A stretch of DNA of 64,000 nt from Pyrus communis (taxonomy: Eukaryota; Streptophyta; Magnoliopsida; Rosales; Rosaceae), in NCBI RefSeq assembly GCF_963583255.1, contig NC_084807.1, positions 4,444,872-4,508,871 on the forward strand, written 5' to 3'. The translations under genes were made by a program, and so were the position numbers. A model generated the notes under the pieces. The model searched no databases. It had not been told where the DNA came from and worked only from the letters and a program-made list of their open reading frames with translations. This document shows, piece by piece, positions 47,490-60,045 of the stretch. Position 1 is the stretch's first letter. Every line of letters begins with the position of its first letter.

Positions 47490-50270
47490 CTCTCTTCTTC
47501 TTTACATGGCTTACTTTAGACCTAGATTTTTCGTTGGTGTTCAGGTGTCGTAATTGCATTGTAAGAACCCGTACTTTTAGAAAATATATTTATACGATTA
47601 TTTGACGGTAACGTGTGTATATATACATATATATTTGTATATGTATATATGTTTTTATCCGTTGAACTACATGTTTATATATTTATTCTATTACATATAA
47701 ATATACAACTTATTTTTCTAGCTTTTGTTTGCTGAGCACTTAGTTTGGTGTTTGTAGTTAGCCGTACAGTTGTAATATGGCGGCTAAGAGAGTCCTCTAA
47801 TTGGTTCAAAGGGGCGGCCCATGATGGCTTTGGCTCCAATTGGATAACCAAAGTCCTTGTATCAACAGCTCATGTTAAAATTTCAAGAGTCATATACCAC
47901 CTGTCCATTGTATGCAATTTTAATGCCACCTCCAGATTTAATTTAGTTAGGTTTAGGGAAGATGTGATGGTGTGGAGGAAAATAATTGTGGTTGAGATTT
48001 CCAATTCAAGAATGGTGAGGGCTTTGACGCTGTTTATATATGATGGTTTGAGGGAAAGCTCTAGATGGTACTCTGTCATACGGGAGTTGATCTAGATGGT
48101 GGACTCTTGTAATAGAGGGTCAGAGCAATGCTTTGGAATTCAGATAGGGGAAATAAGGCAGACCTTTACAGAAATTGATTTTATTAAATTTCGTGAAGTG
48201 CTATAATATTCTTGATCTTTTTGGTTGATTTATATGGTTGGATTTTAATTGGCTAATTGCTTTAGTTAATTGTTTATTTGTTATTGGGTATAAAATTATG
48301 GCTGAAACGTTATTCGTTGAGAATATGCTGTGATACATGTGAAAGATAAAATGACATCATTTGTGCATCATTCATATTGATGTGGTTTGAATTTCAGTGT
48401 TCAAATTGGAAGTATGGAAATGATGGTAGTTGGAAAGGATATTTTGTGTAGTTCATTGTGAAACCAGTTCTAGGCTAGCCCGATGTGCACAGTAGAATAG
48501 GATATCGATGAGAATTGTCGATGTGGGTGATTTGGGCTGGAGATCAATGAATTAGATAAGATGACTAGCAAAAGGGGTTTATGAACTTGGGGTATCATAT
48601 GGGGGTTAGTTTCTATAATAGAACATTCGAACGACCTTCACAGGGGTAAAATGCATGGTATGGGACGTGCAGGTCCGTGTGTTATATTATATAAATTAAC
48701 GGGGGTAGGTGAAGAGGTTCAATTGCATTCATGCATTATTATCAATAATGATTTGATATTTGGCTATATGATTTCATGACACTAAGTTAATAGTATCAAT
48801 TTACTCTGATAAGGTTATGTCCCTATTGAGTTGTTGAAGCTCACCCCTCTATTGTTATGTAGGTTTAAGAACTAAACAGTCAAAAAGGGTATACGGGATG
48901 AGATCGGATTAAGTGTGAGTATAGAATTTTGTATTAACTTATTTTAGTCTTGTAAAGAATTATCGATTTCTTGTTATAAGAGGAATTTCATATTTTTCCA
49001 CCCATTTTCACTTTCCTTTTATTTAATTTTATTTTTAGCTTGCGCACCGGATTTGGGTTCGAGATTTTTCCTATTGACTCCGGATTCGAGGCGTGACAGG
49101 CATACATAAAAGTATTGCTGACTCATATAGTCGATTGTCTTTTGTGTCACACAAATCAATATACCTGGAAGCTTCATTTTAAACACGATGTAATTGCATA
49201 TATAAAAGATGTAATTGCATATGTAAAAGTATTGCTAACTCATAATAGTCAACCGTCTTTTGTGTTGCACATATCAATATACCTTTCCTTTCTTTTTGGT
49301 AAATATTTAAAAACTGAGAATTATTACATGTACTAACAAAATCTACTACTTCACTCTTCATAAGAATCAGTACTAGGGTTACGTTATAATTTTGTTAGTG
49401 TTCGGGCTAGATTTGTCCCTTACATAACTTCCCCCTGTCTTGCTTGTCAGGCAGAGTTTGTTGCTTGGTTTCTGCAATATACGTTTATCAGTTTGAAGGG
49501 TGCCTTCGTGGGGCCTTTGTTAGGCCGATAGCATAGAAACAAGAGTAGTTGATATAGAAACAATAGATTTATTTTACATAAGTACAAATAAAGGAGATTT
49601 AGGCAAGATTACAACCTTGGCCGGCAAGGTTCGTCCTCTTGTAGACACCTCTCCTTGTATTTTACAGTGATTGAAATCTTGGAAAATGAAATATAAACGA
49701 GGTTTACTAAAGGGATTTGATACTACAACAAAGGGAATGGTAGCAGAGCTTCTAAAACTGGACAAAAGAAAGCTTTCTACGATGGACTTGTGACTTGAAA
49801 TGGACAAGGGGTGAACAAATTAAAGCTTTTTCTGGTTTCACTGTTGAGTGTACTAAGAGTTGCTTGATTGATTGGTTGTGAGAGAGTATAAGCTTGTGCC
49901 CTTCATTGCTTTTATAGACTTTTCTACCCTAATTGTCCAAGCCTTTGTTTTTGGTGATGGCTTCTAGAGCATAATGAGTCATCATCATCTTTTGCTAATC
50001 ATCTACCCATGCCATGGAAAAGTACTTTTTGCTGAGGGTGAGCTGCCCTCTGTCGCTTGTCATTTATCACATAGGCTTGCTGCCTATCAGTTGCCAAAAA
50101 ATGATTTTAAATTCAACTTAGGCTGCCAACTGTTAGAGCCTAATCCTTTTCTGATTTTCGCATGCCTGGGTCTTCAATTGTACTGAGCTCAACATTAACA
50201 AACAGTGCCTCTTTTAATCATTATTAAGTCTGCTAATCATGACATTGATAATGATTAAAATTGAATGCTT
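47490..50270. repeat. tandem duplication, copy B (interrupted by solo LTR)
   Basis: Second copy of the 44810-47489 unit with scattered substitutions and indels. It is interrupted at 47560-49098 by a solo LTR. Copy A carries an additional unmatched stretch around 45060-45300. Confidence 0.75.
47560..49098 (+). mobile_element. solo LTR, 1.54 kb
   Basis: Begins TGTAAGAACCCGTAC and ends TCGAGGCGTGACA. Flanks TGCAT (47555-47559) and GGCAT (49099-49103) form a 5-bp duplication with one mismatch. The uninterrupted sequence is seen in tandem copy A (GTAATTGCATACATAAAAG near 44875), which confirms the insertion. No coding region, so a solo LTR of an unseen element, likely Ty3/gypsy by size and ends. 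Confidence 0.82.
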
Positions 50271-52084
50271 GTCGAAACTAGGTATTAGTGCCATTTAACT
50301 TAGCCATTTTAAATAAACCTTTGCACTAACCCATGATTCCCAACGTTAACTACTTGCCCTTTATATAACCACCACTTTACTCTTTTTGGCCATTACCTTC
50401 AACAAGATTTATTCTTAGAGCCACCAAATTCTCTCGAATTTTAATCTTTCCCTGATTTAGCTCTAGCTACTTTCTTCACCTTTCGAATTTAGTAAGGGTT
50501 CCTAAATCACGCTCTGCATGTGAGTCTAGAGAGGGCATTGTCACTTTTTGCCACTGTCTCAACGGCCTTCACCGCCCTCGGGTTAGCCTCAACCTTCCCA
50601 TTTTCTTTCTTGAAGATAAGGCCTATTCACTGGGACTTGCCTGGACCTCCAAAGTTCCCGTTGCTGTGGAAAGCAACATGCCTGCAAAGGAGTGGTTCAC
50701 TGTTGCCAAAATTAGATTAACCGAAATCAACCCAATTAAGTCCAAATTTTAATGATTGCAAGTGTATGAATTGTTAAGTAGTATAGTAGGCAAGCACAAG
50801 ATTGTTCCAACTAAGATTGAAATAATTCTAATTATCTAACTAAATTTGTATTGCACTTGAATTGAAATGGAAAAATTGATGATTTGAGAAAGAACTTTGA
50901 AATTGTAAACGTACAAAAATCAAATGAGCTTAAATAAATGACAAGAACAACAAAGAAATCAAATTATAAATCAATTGCGAAAGACACTAGAGCATCTGAT
51001 TCACCATAACCAATCTAACTCAATTCTTACAGTTAATTATTAATGAGCAATCATCCAAATTGACGGTCTAGTTCCTCTAATTCATATAGTATCCATGACA
51101 TCTAGATTACTATGTATACTTATATGTGCTAACAATCTATGGCATCTAGATTACTAAACACACACGAGTTCATTAACAATTTGAGAACTACTTAAGAGAC
51201 TGCATGAAACCTAGTGTATGACATCTACATCAAGGAATTCATGGTACCATTTGCAAGACGCTAAAATCGAATTAACAACATGGCATGTGCGTTAACTCGC
51301 ATCAAATACACTCAACTCAAACCAAAGTGGTGGCCAATCACCAAGATTAAAATCAAGCTCATAAGCACATCAAAATGATACTCAACTTGAATGAAAATTC
51401 ATAAATAATTAAACTGTGAAATTAAGAATTCATAGTTAGGCTATATCATAGCCCTAGCGAAAAGAAATTAGTTACAGAACATAATTGGAAATATTATTGA
51501 ATTCATAATAAATAAGAAGAAAATTTAGTTTAGAAAAAGCCTGAAAATCCCCTTGCTCCGCCGCTGCTTTCTTCTATTTTCTCTGTCGATGCCTTCTTCA
51601 ATGATCCTTAAAGATCAGCAAAATATTCCAAATTAATGCCAAGCAGCCACTCATTTTTCTTCCTTTCTCTTCCCCTTTTGATTCATTTAGTTTCCGTAAC
51701 CGACAAGGACTTAAACACCAATTTATTACCTTGTGCCTCTTGGGTTTAATCGCTGCAGATGTAGCCTTTATATTGCCCTCTTCGATTCCCTGGTTGTTTT
51801 GAAACGGTAATCGTATTTTTCCTAAATGGACATCCTCTAATTCTGAAAGTGATCAAATCCCCACACCAACTGAACCAACTCATCATCAAAATTCTCATAT
51901 TTATACTCTTAGTGAAGACCCGACTTGAAGATGGAACTAAGAGATTGATTCTCCATATTTCTTTGATCTTTGCTCGATTGAAATCTTTTCCTCTGCTGCT
52001 AGAGTGTCGGCGGCTGGAGCTCCAAAAAATTGGATTAAAGATGGACTTGCCTCTTTTCTGTCAGTTTGAATGAAAAGTAGGCCA
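50271..52084. other. non-coding region, old repeat material
   Basis: No gene recognised. A 66-codon plus frame (50520-50720) and a minus-strand stretch over it have no known domain. 50750-51500 has a texture typical of decayed retroelement leaders, but I found no LTR pair or Pol motif. Confidence 0.4.
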
Positions 52085-52531
52085 TGTAAGATTTTACCAT
52101 GTGTGTGAGTTTGCCACATCATTTTATCTGTATTATATTAAATAAGAAATAGAATTATACATGTATTAGGAGATAAATAATATAATTATTTATATCAAAA
52201 TTGATTGGGAATAGAACTCTGAGGGAGTGGTTTACGCCACTCACATAATGGGATGACAGTTTTCCTTAATAGGAGGAAACTGTCAACAGTTGGATAGATA
52301 TATGGATTTGGTCTCTCCTCTCACGATTATGTTCATTAAGAAGTTTTCCCTATTGAAACTGAACACCAATTGCCAGAGAGGAGAAGGCTAATTCAAGAAC
52401 CATTTACTATGAATTCATCAAGTAAGTTTTACAGATTGTTTCTATAGAGTCAATGCTGTATTTGATTGTGATGTTAATTGTAGTTCCTTGTATTTAATTG
52501 GTTTAGATTCTTTATTTGAAAAACACCAACA
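52085..52531 (+). repeat. 5' LTR (third copia)
   Basis: 447 bp, identical to 58105-58551. Contains an inner splice-donor-like CAAGTAAGTTT near 52421. Confidence 0.95.
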
Positions 52532-52532
52532 T

Positions 52533-52550
52533 GTGGTATCAGAGCCACCA
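52533..52550 (+). promoter_or_regulatory. primer-binding site (initiator Met tRNA)
   Basis: GTGGTATCAGAGCCACCA lies one base after the 5' LTR and contains the canonical plant copia primer site TGGTATCAGAGC. Confidence 0.88.
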
Positions 52551-53429
52551 GTTAAATCATGAACTCAATTATTTTGACTTAAAGAATATAAAGCTGAAAC
52601 GGTGCCGTTTGTCTTTTGGGTATAAAACTTCACTTTTCTTCCGCTGTTCTGGGTATAACAATGAACTCCTTCTCTTCAATTCTTATATGGCGGCTGTTCA
52701 ATTTTTTTCTTTTCTGATCTTGATATTTGAGATTGATCTCAATTTTATCAACTCTACTTTTCGTCTTATATTAAAGGTATGGACCTTAATTTAGTTTTCT
52801 GCCATTTCGATCATTATTTCATCAAAATTCTATAATCTTGTCTAATTAAATCAGATAAAGTTTACATTTTGTTTAAAATTATTACTGTAATCGTTTATGT
52901 TGAGTTCGTTTTCGATTATGGTTATAGTTGTGAACCTTGTCTGAATCATATTAGAATTCATTGGAAATCAAATTTAGTTGAATTGATTTGTCTGATGGCC
53001 TTCTGTAAATTTTTTTTTGTTTTTTGTCAATATCTTGGATCGACAAAATATGAATTCTGGGTTGGTTTTATTAAGATGTTCAATTTGCTACCAAAGTGGT
53101 TTATTTGAAATTTTGCTCTTAAGAAATCAAGTTTCGTTTAACCAGATTATGGTTTATGAACTGTAACAAGTAAAATTAGCCTCCAAAGGGGTTGTTTTTG
53201 CTGGGATTAGTCATAAGCTAATGTATAGTGAGCAATGGAAAACTTGGATTATGTATTGTTCTTCTTGCCTAAAGGTGTGGATTGACATAATTTCTGGTGC
53301 TTTATTCTTGGCTATGCAAATGTTTGAATGTTCATCTAAATATATAGAATGGTTTCTTGCCCAAAGGTGTAACCAGTTTCTATAGTTGAATATGGAAAAA
53401 GCTTGTTCAACTTTCTTGTCATAGATATT

Positions 53430-53891
53430 ATGAAATTCAAACACTTACGAAATTCTGAACAACTTTCAGGTCTCAATATTCTGAATCTCATCAATATTGA
53501 GAAATTAAATGGGAACAACTTCAAAACATGGAAGCAGCAAATTGACATGAATCTGGGACTTTTGGAGTTTGCGATTGCTTTCAAGCAGCCTAAGCCACAT
53601 GCCTTGACTACCGAGAGTACAAAAGAACAGAAAGATGCATTTGAAAAATGGGAAAGAGCAAATGAAATGTCCCTGCTTATTATGCAAAGTGCTATGGAGG
53701 AACATATTAGAGGAGGCATACCTTCATGTGATTTGGCTAAGGATTATTTGACAGCTATTGAGGAAAAAACAAGAGGTCAGATAAAGTGGAGGCAGGGTCT
53801 TATTTATCCTCTCTCACTTCTACCAAGTTTGATGGGATTGGGAGCATCAGAGAACACCTACTCAAGCTTGTCAATATTGCCAACAAGCTGA
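53430..53891 (+). CDS. copia gag N-terminal part
   Basis: Starts at ATG 53430 ([12 protein letters not shown]) after a ~900-nt untranslated leader. Gag features include [20 protein letters not shown] and the capsid segment [20 protein letters not shown]. From about 53765 the codons no longer match the family. The expected continuation ([13 protein letters not shown]) is in the -1 frame, where the long Gag-Pol frame runs. The shift falls at a run of six A, where a seventh A would restore one frame. The frame overlap is 53786-53891. Gag forms the particle shell. The frame change may be a mutation, a sequencing error in the homopolymer, or less likely programmed frameshifting. Confidence 0.75.
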   Translation: MKFKHLRNSEQLSGLNILNLINIEKLNGNNFKTWKQQIDMNLGLLEFAIAFKQPKPHALTTESTKEQKDAFEKWERANEMSLLIMQSAMEEHIRGGIPSCDLAKDYLTAIEEKTRGQIKWRQGLIYPLSLLPSLMGLGASENTYSSLSILPTS

Positions 53892-56800
53892 ACAATTTGG
53901 ATGTGCCGATTTCTGAGCAATTTCTAGTGCACATGGTACTTGGTTCTTTATCAGCTGAATATGAACAGGTCAAAATCAACTACAACACACAAAAGGAATC
54001 CTGGAGTGTTAATGAACTGATTGCAATCTGTTGTCAAGAGGAAGAAAGGCTCAAGAAAGGCAAGGAAGAAGCTGTCAACCTTGTGAATATGGGAAAAGGG
54101 AAGAAAGCTGCTGCATTCAACAAATTTGGAAATGCTGGGAACTTTCCAATCAAATCTGTAAAATTCAAAGCAGGTTCTTCTTCTGGAACTAAAAAGGGTG
54201 CTCAAAACTTTGGTGTCTTTGCTAAAAATGTTCCTTCCTCTAATCTGAAAGTGAGTAAAGATTGTGTCAAAAAATGTCATTTTTGTCAGTCAACTGAACA
54301 TCTTAGAAGAGATTGTGCTGGTTTTAAGGCTTGGTTGATTAAGAAAGGTATCAAAATTGTTGATGTTTTTGTTACTGTTGAATCAAATTTAGTTTTTGTA
54401 CCTCAAAATTCATGGTGGTTTGATACTGGTTGCACTGTCCATATCACTAATTCATTGCAGGGATTCAAAAGCCAGAGGGAACCAAGTAGAGAGGCCTACA
54501 GAGTGTTTGTTGGAAATGGGACAAAAGTAGATGTCGAGTCTGTTGGAAGTATCAAATTAGAGTTGTCTTCTGGTTTTATTTTAACTTTGAACAATGTCTT
54601 ATATGTACCTTCTATGAGAAGGAATTTATTTTCAGTTTCTAAGTTTGTAATGGATGGTTTTTCTTTTATCGGAGATAACGAAACCATCAGACTTTTTCAT
54701 AAGAACCAATTTGATAATTTACTTGGTTATGCTTTTCCAAATGGGGATTTATGGCAGCTTCAATGTACTTATGTTCAAGAATGTTTCAATATTGAAAATT
54801 CTGCTCCTAAGAGAGTGCTCTCTAATGATAAGTCATCTATGCTTTGGCATAGGAGATTGGGGCATATCTCCAAGGATAGAATGAAACGTTTAATGAAATC
54901 TAGTATGCTGCCAGAATTGGATTTTACTGATTTAGAGTCATGCATTGATTGTTTTAAAGGCAAAACCACAAATACTAAAAAGCTAGGTTCAACTAGAAGC
55001 AGTAACTTATTAGAAATAATACACACAGATGTTTGTGGCCCATTTCCAGCAAAGACTATCTGTGGTAATCTCTATTTTGTTCTATTTATTGATGATTTTT
55101 CACGGTTCACTTATCTTTATTTAATTTCTGAAAAGTCTCAAGTTTTCAATTGTTTTAAAGTCTTTAAACTGGAAGTTGAAAAACAATTAGAAAAGTCTAT
55201 TAAAGTTGTTAGGTTAGATAGAGGAGGGGAATTTTTTGGCAGGTACACAGAAAGTGGGCAACAAAAGGGACCTTTTGCCTTGTTTCTCCAACAACAAGGG
55301 ATAGTGGCACAATATACAACTCCGGGAACCCCACATCAAAATGGAGTAGCTGAGAGGAGAAATAGAACGTTGAAAGACATGGTAAGAAGCATGCTATCTC
55401 ATTCTCAATTGCCAGAATTCTTATGGGGAGAAGCTATAAAGACTGCCAACTATATTCTTAATCGTGTTCCTAGCAAATCTGTTCACTCTACTCCATTTGA
55501 AATCTGGACAAGCAGGAAACCAAGCTTAGCTCATTTTCACACTTGGGGTTGTAGAGCAGAAGCACGACTTTATAATCCTAATGAAAGGAGGCTTGATCCA
55601 AGAACGACCAGTTGTTATTTCGTGGGTTATTCAGAGAAGTCAAAGGGATTTAAATTCTATTGTCCTCATTCTCATACTCGAATTTCTGAGACAAATAATG
55701 CAAAGTTCATTGAGGATTTCAATACACTCCACTATCAATCCAAGAATTCATATTTTTTTGAGGAAATTGATGAAACACAAGGGTCATCTTCCAGCAATAC
55801 CATATCTCTGCCTATTTCCATGCAAAGTGTAGCTTTTGAGAATCAGGTTACATCCACTCAACAACCTGAAATCAATGTAGTTCCACCTCAGATTGCTGAT
55901 ATGCAACCATTACAGCCACAAGAAGAAAACATAGTAACTGCACCAGTTCTGAGAAAGTCTCAAAGACCAAGAAAGTCAGCAATTTCTGATGACTATTTGG
56001 TTTACTTACAGGAAGTCGAATATGATTTGGGAGATGATGATGATCCTACTTCTTTTCAACAAGCTATGCAAAGTGATAAAGCTGCCTTTTGGCTTACAGC
56101 TATGGAAGATGAATTGGCATCTATGCAGAAAAACAAGGTGTGGTCCTTAGAAACTCCTAATCCTACAATTAAGCCTATAGGATGTAAATGGGTTTTTAAG
56201 ACCAAACGTGACTCACAAGGAAGAATTGAGAGGCACAAGGCCAGACTTGTAGCCAAGGGGTTTACTCAGAAAGAGGGTTTGGATTATAATGAGACTTTTT
56301 CACCAGTTTCTACAAAAGATTCTTTAAGAATAATTATGGCTCTTACAGCTCATTTTGATCTTCACTTGCATCAAATGGACGTGAAAACTGCTTTTCTCAA
56401 TGGCAGCTTGGATGAAGATATTTATATGGTTCAACCACCTGGATTTGTTGAAAGGGGGAAAGAAAATCTGGTATGTAAACTGAACAAATCTATTTACGGT
56501 CTCAAGCAGGCTTTGAGACAGTGGTATCTCAAATTTGATAACGTGGTTTCTTCTTCTGGTTTTGTTGAAAATAAAATTGATAATTGTATCTACATGAAGA
56601 TGGTGAAATCCAATTTCATTTTTCTTGTTCTTTATGTGGATGACATATTGCTTGCTAGCTCAGATTTTCAGTTATTGCAAGAGACAAAAAGCATGTTAGC
56701 CAACAATTTTGATATGAAAGATTTGGGAGAGGCTAATTATGTTTTGGGCATCGAAATAGTCAGAGATAGAGCGAAAAGAGTATTGGGATTGTCTCAACAA

Positions 56801-57622
56801 AACTATATAAACAAAGTTCTAAAGAGATTTAATATGGAAGCATGTTCTGGTGGTGATGTTCCTATTGGCAAGGGAGACAAATTTTCGGTTAATCAGTGTC
56901 CCAAAACAGATTATGAAATCGAAACCATGAAGGATAAGCCTTATGCCTCATTGGTTGGAAGTGTCATGTATGCTCAGGTATGTACTCGACCAGATTTGGC
57001 CTTTGCAGTAAGTGTGTTGGGAAGATTTCAACAAAATCCAGGTGTCTCTCATTGGAATTCAGCCAAAAAGATTTTGAGGTATCTGCAGAAAACCAAGTCT
57101 TACATGCTGATATATAATCATGTAGATTCCCTTGATTTAGTGTGTTATAGTGATGCTGATTTGGGTGGAGATATTGACGATCGTATGTCAACAAGTGGAT
57201 ACATTTTTCTCTTGGCAAATGGTGTTGTTTCATGGAAGAGCCAGAAACAAAAGACTCGAGCAGTATCAACCATGGAGTCTGAGTATATTGGATGCTTTGA
57301 AGCTGTTAGACATTCTAACTGGCTTAGGAATATGATCTTGGATATGAAAATTGTCAAAAACATAGAACGACCATTGAAGCTATATTGTGACAATAGCTCA
57401 ACTGTTTTCTTTGCTAAGAACAACAAGCGTTCTGAAGCTTCAAGGCTTATTGACATCAAGTATTTGGTGGTTCAAGACAAGGTCAGAGATAAGGTCATTG
57501 ACATAGAGCACATTAGTACTCATAATATGATTGCAGACCCTTTGACGAAGGTAGTGAACGTTACAACCTTCCAGAGGTTGGTGCCAAAGATGGGCCTACA
57601 TGCATCTCTTGATCTAGTTTGA
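53786..57622 (+). CDS. copia gag (C-terminal) and pol polyprotein, intact
   Basis: Open for 1278 codons to TGA 57622. Domains, residues approximate: rest of gag ([20 protein letters not shown]); zinc knuckle [14 protein letters not shown] near 163; aspartic protease [11 protein letters not shown] near 211; GAG-pre-integrase [15 protein letters not shown] near 352; integrase from HTDVCGPF near 412 to [14 protein letters not shown]; reverse transcriptase [18 protein letters not shown] and YVDDILLAS near 950; RNase [21 protein letters not shown] near 1120 and a final LTK tail. All key motifs look present. The order, with integrase before reverse transcriptase, defines copia. Translation needs the upstream gag start, because the first ATG in this frame (53786) is inside gag. 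Confidence 0.9.
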   Translation: MEAGSYLSSLTSTKFDGIGSIREHLLKLVNIANKLNNLDVPISEQFLVHMVLGSLSAEYEQVKINYNTQKESWSVNELIAICCQEEERLKKGKEEAVNLVNMGKGKKAAAFNKFGNAGNFPIKSVKFKAGSSSGTKKGAQNFGVFAKNVPSSNLKVSKDCVKKCHFCQSTEHLRRDCAGFKAWLIKKGIKIVDVFVTVESNLVFVPQNSWWFDTGCTVHITNSLQGFKSQREPSREAYRVFVGNGTKVDVESVGSIKLELSSGFILTLNNVLYVPSMRRNLFSVSKFVMDGFSFIGDNETIRLFHKNQFDNLLGYAFPNGDLWQLQCTYVQECFNIENSAPKRVLSNDKSSMLWHRRLGHISKDRMKRLMKSSMLPELDFTDLESCIDCFKGKTTNTKKLGSTRSSNLLEIIHTDVCGPFPAKTICGNLYFVLFIDDFSRFTYLYLISEKSQVFNCFKVFKLEVEKQLEKSIKVVRLDRGGEFFGRYTESGQQKGPFALFLQQQGIVAQYTTPGTPHQNGVAERRNRTLKDMVRSMLSHSQLPEFLWGEAIKTANYILNRVPSKSVHSTPFEIWTSRKPSLAHFHTWGCRAEARLYNPNERRLDPRTTSCYFVGYSEKSKGFKFYCPHSHTRISETNNAKFIEDFNTLHYQSKNSYFFEEIDETQGSSSSNTISLPISMQSVAFENQVTSTQQPEINVVPPQIADMQPLQPQEENIVTAPVLRKSQRPRKSAISDDYLVYLQEVEYDLGDDDDPTSFQQAMQSDKAAFWLTAMEDELASMQKNKVWSLETPNPTIKPIGCKWVFKTKRDSQGRIERHKARLVAKGFTQKEGLDYNETFSPVSTKDSLRIIMALTAHFDLHLHQMDVKTAFLNGSLDEDIYMVQPPGFVERGKENLVCKLNKSIYGLKQALRQWYLKFDNVVSSSGFVENKIDNCIYMKMVKSNFIFLVLYVDDILLASSDFQLLQETKSMLANNFDMKDLGEANYVLGIEIVRDRAKRVLGLSQQNYINKVLKRFNMEACSGGDVPIGKGDKFSVNQCPKTDYEIETMKDKPYASLVGSVMYAQVCTRPDLAFAVSVLGRFQQNPGVSHWNSAKKILRYLQKTKSYMLIYNHVDSLDLVCYSDADLGGDIDDRMSTSGYIFLLANGVVSWKSQKQKTRAVSTMESEYIGCFEAVRHSNWLRNMILDMKIVKNIERPLKLYCDNSSTVFFAKNNKRSEASRLIDIKYLVVQDKVRDKVIDIEHISTHNMIADPLTKVVNVTTFQRLVPKMGLHASLDLV

Positions 57623-58104
57623 ATGTGGGAGAAAGGTACTATTTTCTCTTTTTGTTTCAACTCTTCATGTTGTTAACTAGACAGTGGACTTATCTGTGTT
57701 ATAGATGAGTTTTATTTCTTGTAAGCAAATTACATTATGTTGGTAATTTCTTATGGAGTAATTTTCACTTGGACCTAGTATTGTTGATTGTGTTTTGCAA
57801 AACTATTAAGAAATTTTGGAATGTCTATGACATTAAAAGGACCAAAATGTGGGAGCTTTATTGGTACCAAAGTTTTCACACATCGATTCCCTAATTACAA
57901 TGATGACACTTGATATGATTACTAAGTGATTGTAGAGTGCTGGTACAAGAATGATTGTGTCAAGTTTTCTATAGTCCTGTAATTGTATTGATGTGGAGAG
58001 TTATTGAAAATTCTGGTATACATGAGTATGATTCCGTGATCACTATTGCCTTATTGGATGTAATACTATTTCGGAAATGATGAGGCTGCACTCATGTGGG
58101 AGAA

Positions 58105-58551
58105 TGTAAGATTTTACCATGTGTGTGAGTTTGCCACATCATTTTATCTGTATTATATTAAATAAGAAATAGAATTATACATGTATTAGGAGATAAATAA
58201 TATAATTATTTATATCAAAATTGATTGGGAATAGAACTCTGAGGGAGTGGTTTACGCCACTCACATAATGGGATGACAGTTTTCCTTAATAGGAGGAAAC
58301 TGTCAACAGTTGGATAGATATATGGATTTGGTCTCTCCTCTCACGATTATGTTCATTAAGAAGTTTTCCCTATTGAAACTGAACACCAATTGCCAGAGAG
58401 GAGAAGGCTAATTCAAGAACCATTTACTATGAATTCATCAAGTAAGTTTTACAGATTGTTTCTATAGAGTCAATGCTGTATTTGATTGTGATGTTAATTG
58501 TAGTTCCTTGTATTTAATTGGTTTAGATTCTTTATTTGAAAAACACCAACA
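58105..58551 (+). repeat. 3' LTR (third copia)
   Basis: 447 bp, identical to 52085-52531. Followed directly by the GGCCA duplication. Confidence 0.95.
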
Positions 58552-58980
58552 GGCCAACCCTTACTTGTGCTAGTCATGTGTTGATGAAAAGAATAAGGAA
58601 GAATCCTATGTGAGACAAATGCTCTACTTTTCTCTTAATTTGTTATACTACATAACATTATTATGATAAAATCATATCACAACATGGACAATATGCCAGC
58701 CAACATGTGCGACAAACAAAAAAAGAAAATAATAGGATCTTTTTCGTCTCCTTAATTTGGCCATCAAAACATAAAACCATGAAATTTCTTTCATTTAAGT
58801 CCAAAAATACATAAACATGTCCTGACTTCAACTTAAAGCAAAGATATCGCTACAAAATGTCGTTTTTCGGGATAAAATAAGTAGTACAATTTGTGGTTAT
58901 CATTCACCCCATGCCCTTATAAAGCTGAGGAGGGCATGTCTAAAAAGGCAAATATTAAGTCATCAAGTTAGTTACATGGT
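58552..58980. other. non-coding spacer
   Basis: Sequence between the third and fourth copia elements. It was continuous with 52079 before the third copia inserted. No gene seen. Confidence 0.4.
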
Positions 58981-59298
58981 TGTTATAATTCACGTGTAAA
59001 TTGGTAGATTAGTCAAGGGTATAAATGTAGTTGTGAGAGTAGTATATTGCCTATATCTATATATACTGAATCATCATTGTAATATTATTAACATTAAATG
59101 AAATGAAAGAGGTATTTTCAGAAACAGTATATCTTTAGTTTCTACATGGTACCATTGCCAACCACTTTACGGTTTCTTCGATCCCGTTGAATTTTTCTTC
59201 TCAGATCTTTCGCTCTTCTTTGATCTTCTTCTCTAGCATGCTGATTGATACCTGTTATACTCAAATTCAGATTTCTGACTTGTTAATCTTGAATCTTG

Positions 59299-60045
59299 AT
59301 GGTGTTTCCTTCCGAATCATCTTCTTCGATTGAGTCGGTGCTTGCTACAAACCCTAATTCTTCTTCTTCAATCCTTAATTTCTCCCAATCCTATGCTTTT
59401 CTCATGATCCAAAATATCAGCAGTATGGTTCTGATCAAGCTCCAGTGTTCAAATTATCTCCCATGGCGTGCTTTATTTCCATTGATCCTTCGTTGTTACA
59501 AACTCATTGGTATCATTGATGGCACTAAGCCCTGTCCATCACCTTTTCTGCCAAATCGTTCGCTTAATCCTGCCTGTGAGCAGTGGTATGAGAAGGACCA
59601 AAATCGGCTCATCTGTTTTAATTCGACTCTCTTTGAGGAAGTCATTTCGTTCACCATTGGTGTCTTCTTTGCTTGTGGTCTCTGACTCAAACTTAAGCAG
59701 CAATTTGGTGGTGTCTCGGATGCGCATATTCATCAATTGCTTTCCCGACTTCAGAATATTCAGAAAGGCTTTCATTCAATGTCTGATTACCTTCAACAAA
59801 TCAAGGAGATCTCTGATTCTCTCACTGCTGTTGGAGCCTCTATTACAGATCGTGATCTCATTGTAGGAACCTTTGCAGGCCTTCCTGATGAATTTGAATA
59901 TTTCACTGATTCGATTTTACTTCATTTTTTGTCTACTTCCTTGGATGAATTACATGGCTTATTACTTACTAATGAGTTATCTATGTCATGTCGCAAGAAA
60001 ACTACTTCTTCTAAGCCTTTTCAGGCGTTCTCTATGCAAGCTTAA
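59299..60045 (+). pseudogene. copia gag (fourth copia), broken
   Basis: From ATG 59299: gag-type sequence NYLPWRALFPLILRCYKLIG and DGTKPCPSPFLPN, then TGA at about 59683. It continues in another frame with RLQNIQKGFHSMSDYLQQIK, AVGASITDRDLIVGTFAGLP and SLDELHGLLLTNEL to TAA 60045. At least one frameshift. Non-functional. Confidence 0.75.

Larger units (their letters stand above)
52085..58551 (+). mobile_element. structurally complete Ty1/copia retrotransposon
   Basis: 447-bp LTRs at 52085-52531 and 58105-58551 are identical by eye, TGTAAG...CAACA. The perfect 5-bp duplication GGCCA is at 52080-52084 and 58552-58556. The primer site TGGTATCAGAGCCACC follows the 5' LTR, and a purine-rich GTGGGAGAA precedes the 3' LTR. 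Gag and a full Pol are present. Only one frame change, near 53765, separates them. This is the youngest-looking complete element in the window. Confidence 0.95.

Noticed and set aside
44810..50270. Integrated plant pararetrovirus promoter region
   Set aside because: The minus-strand TATA and leader-like layout suggested it, but no viral coding motif or primer site is present, so I report only a promoter-like tandem duplication.
50520..50720. 66-codon frame as a small gene
   Set aside because: No recognisable domain and no conserved features. It may be repeat-derived.
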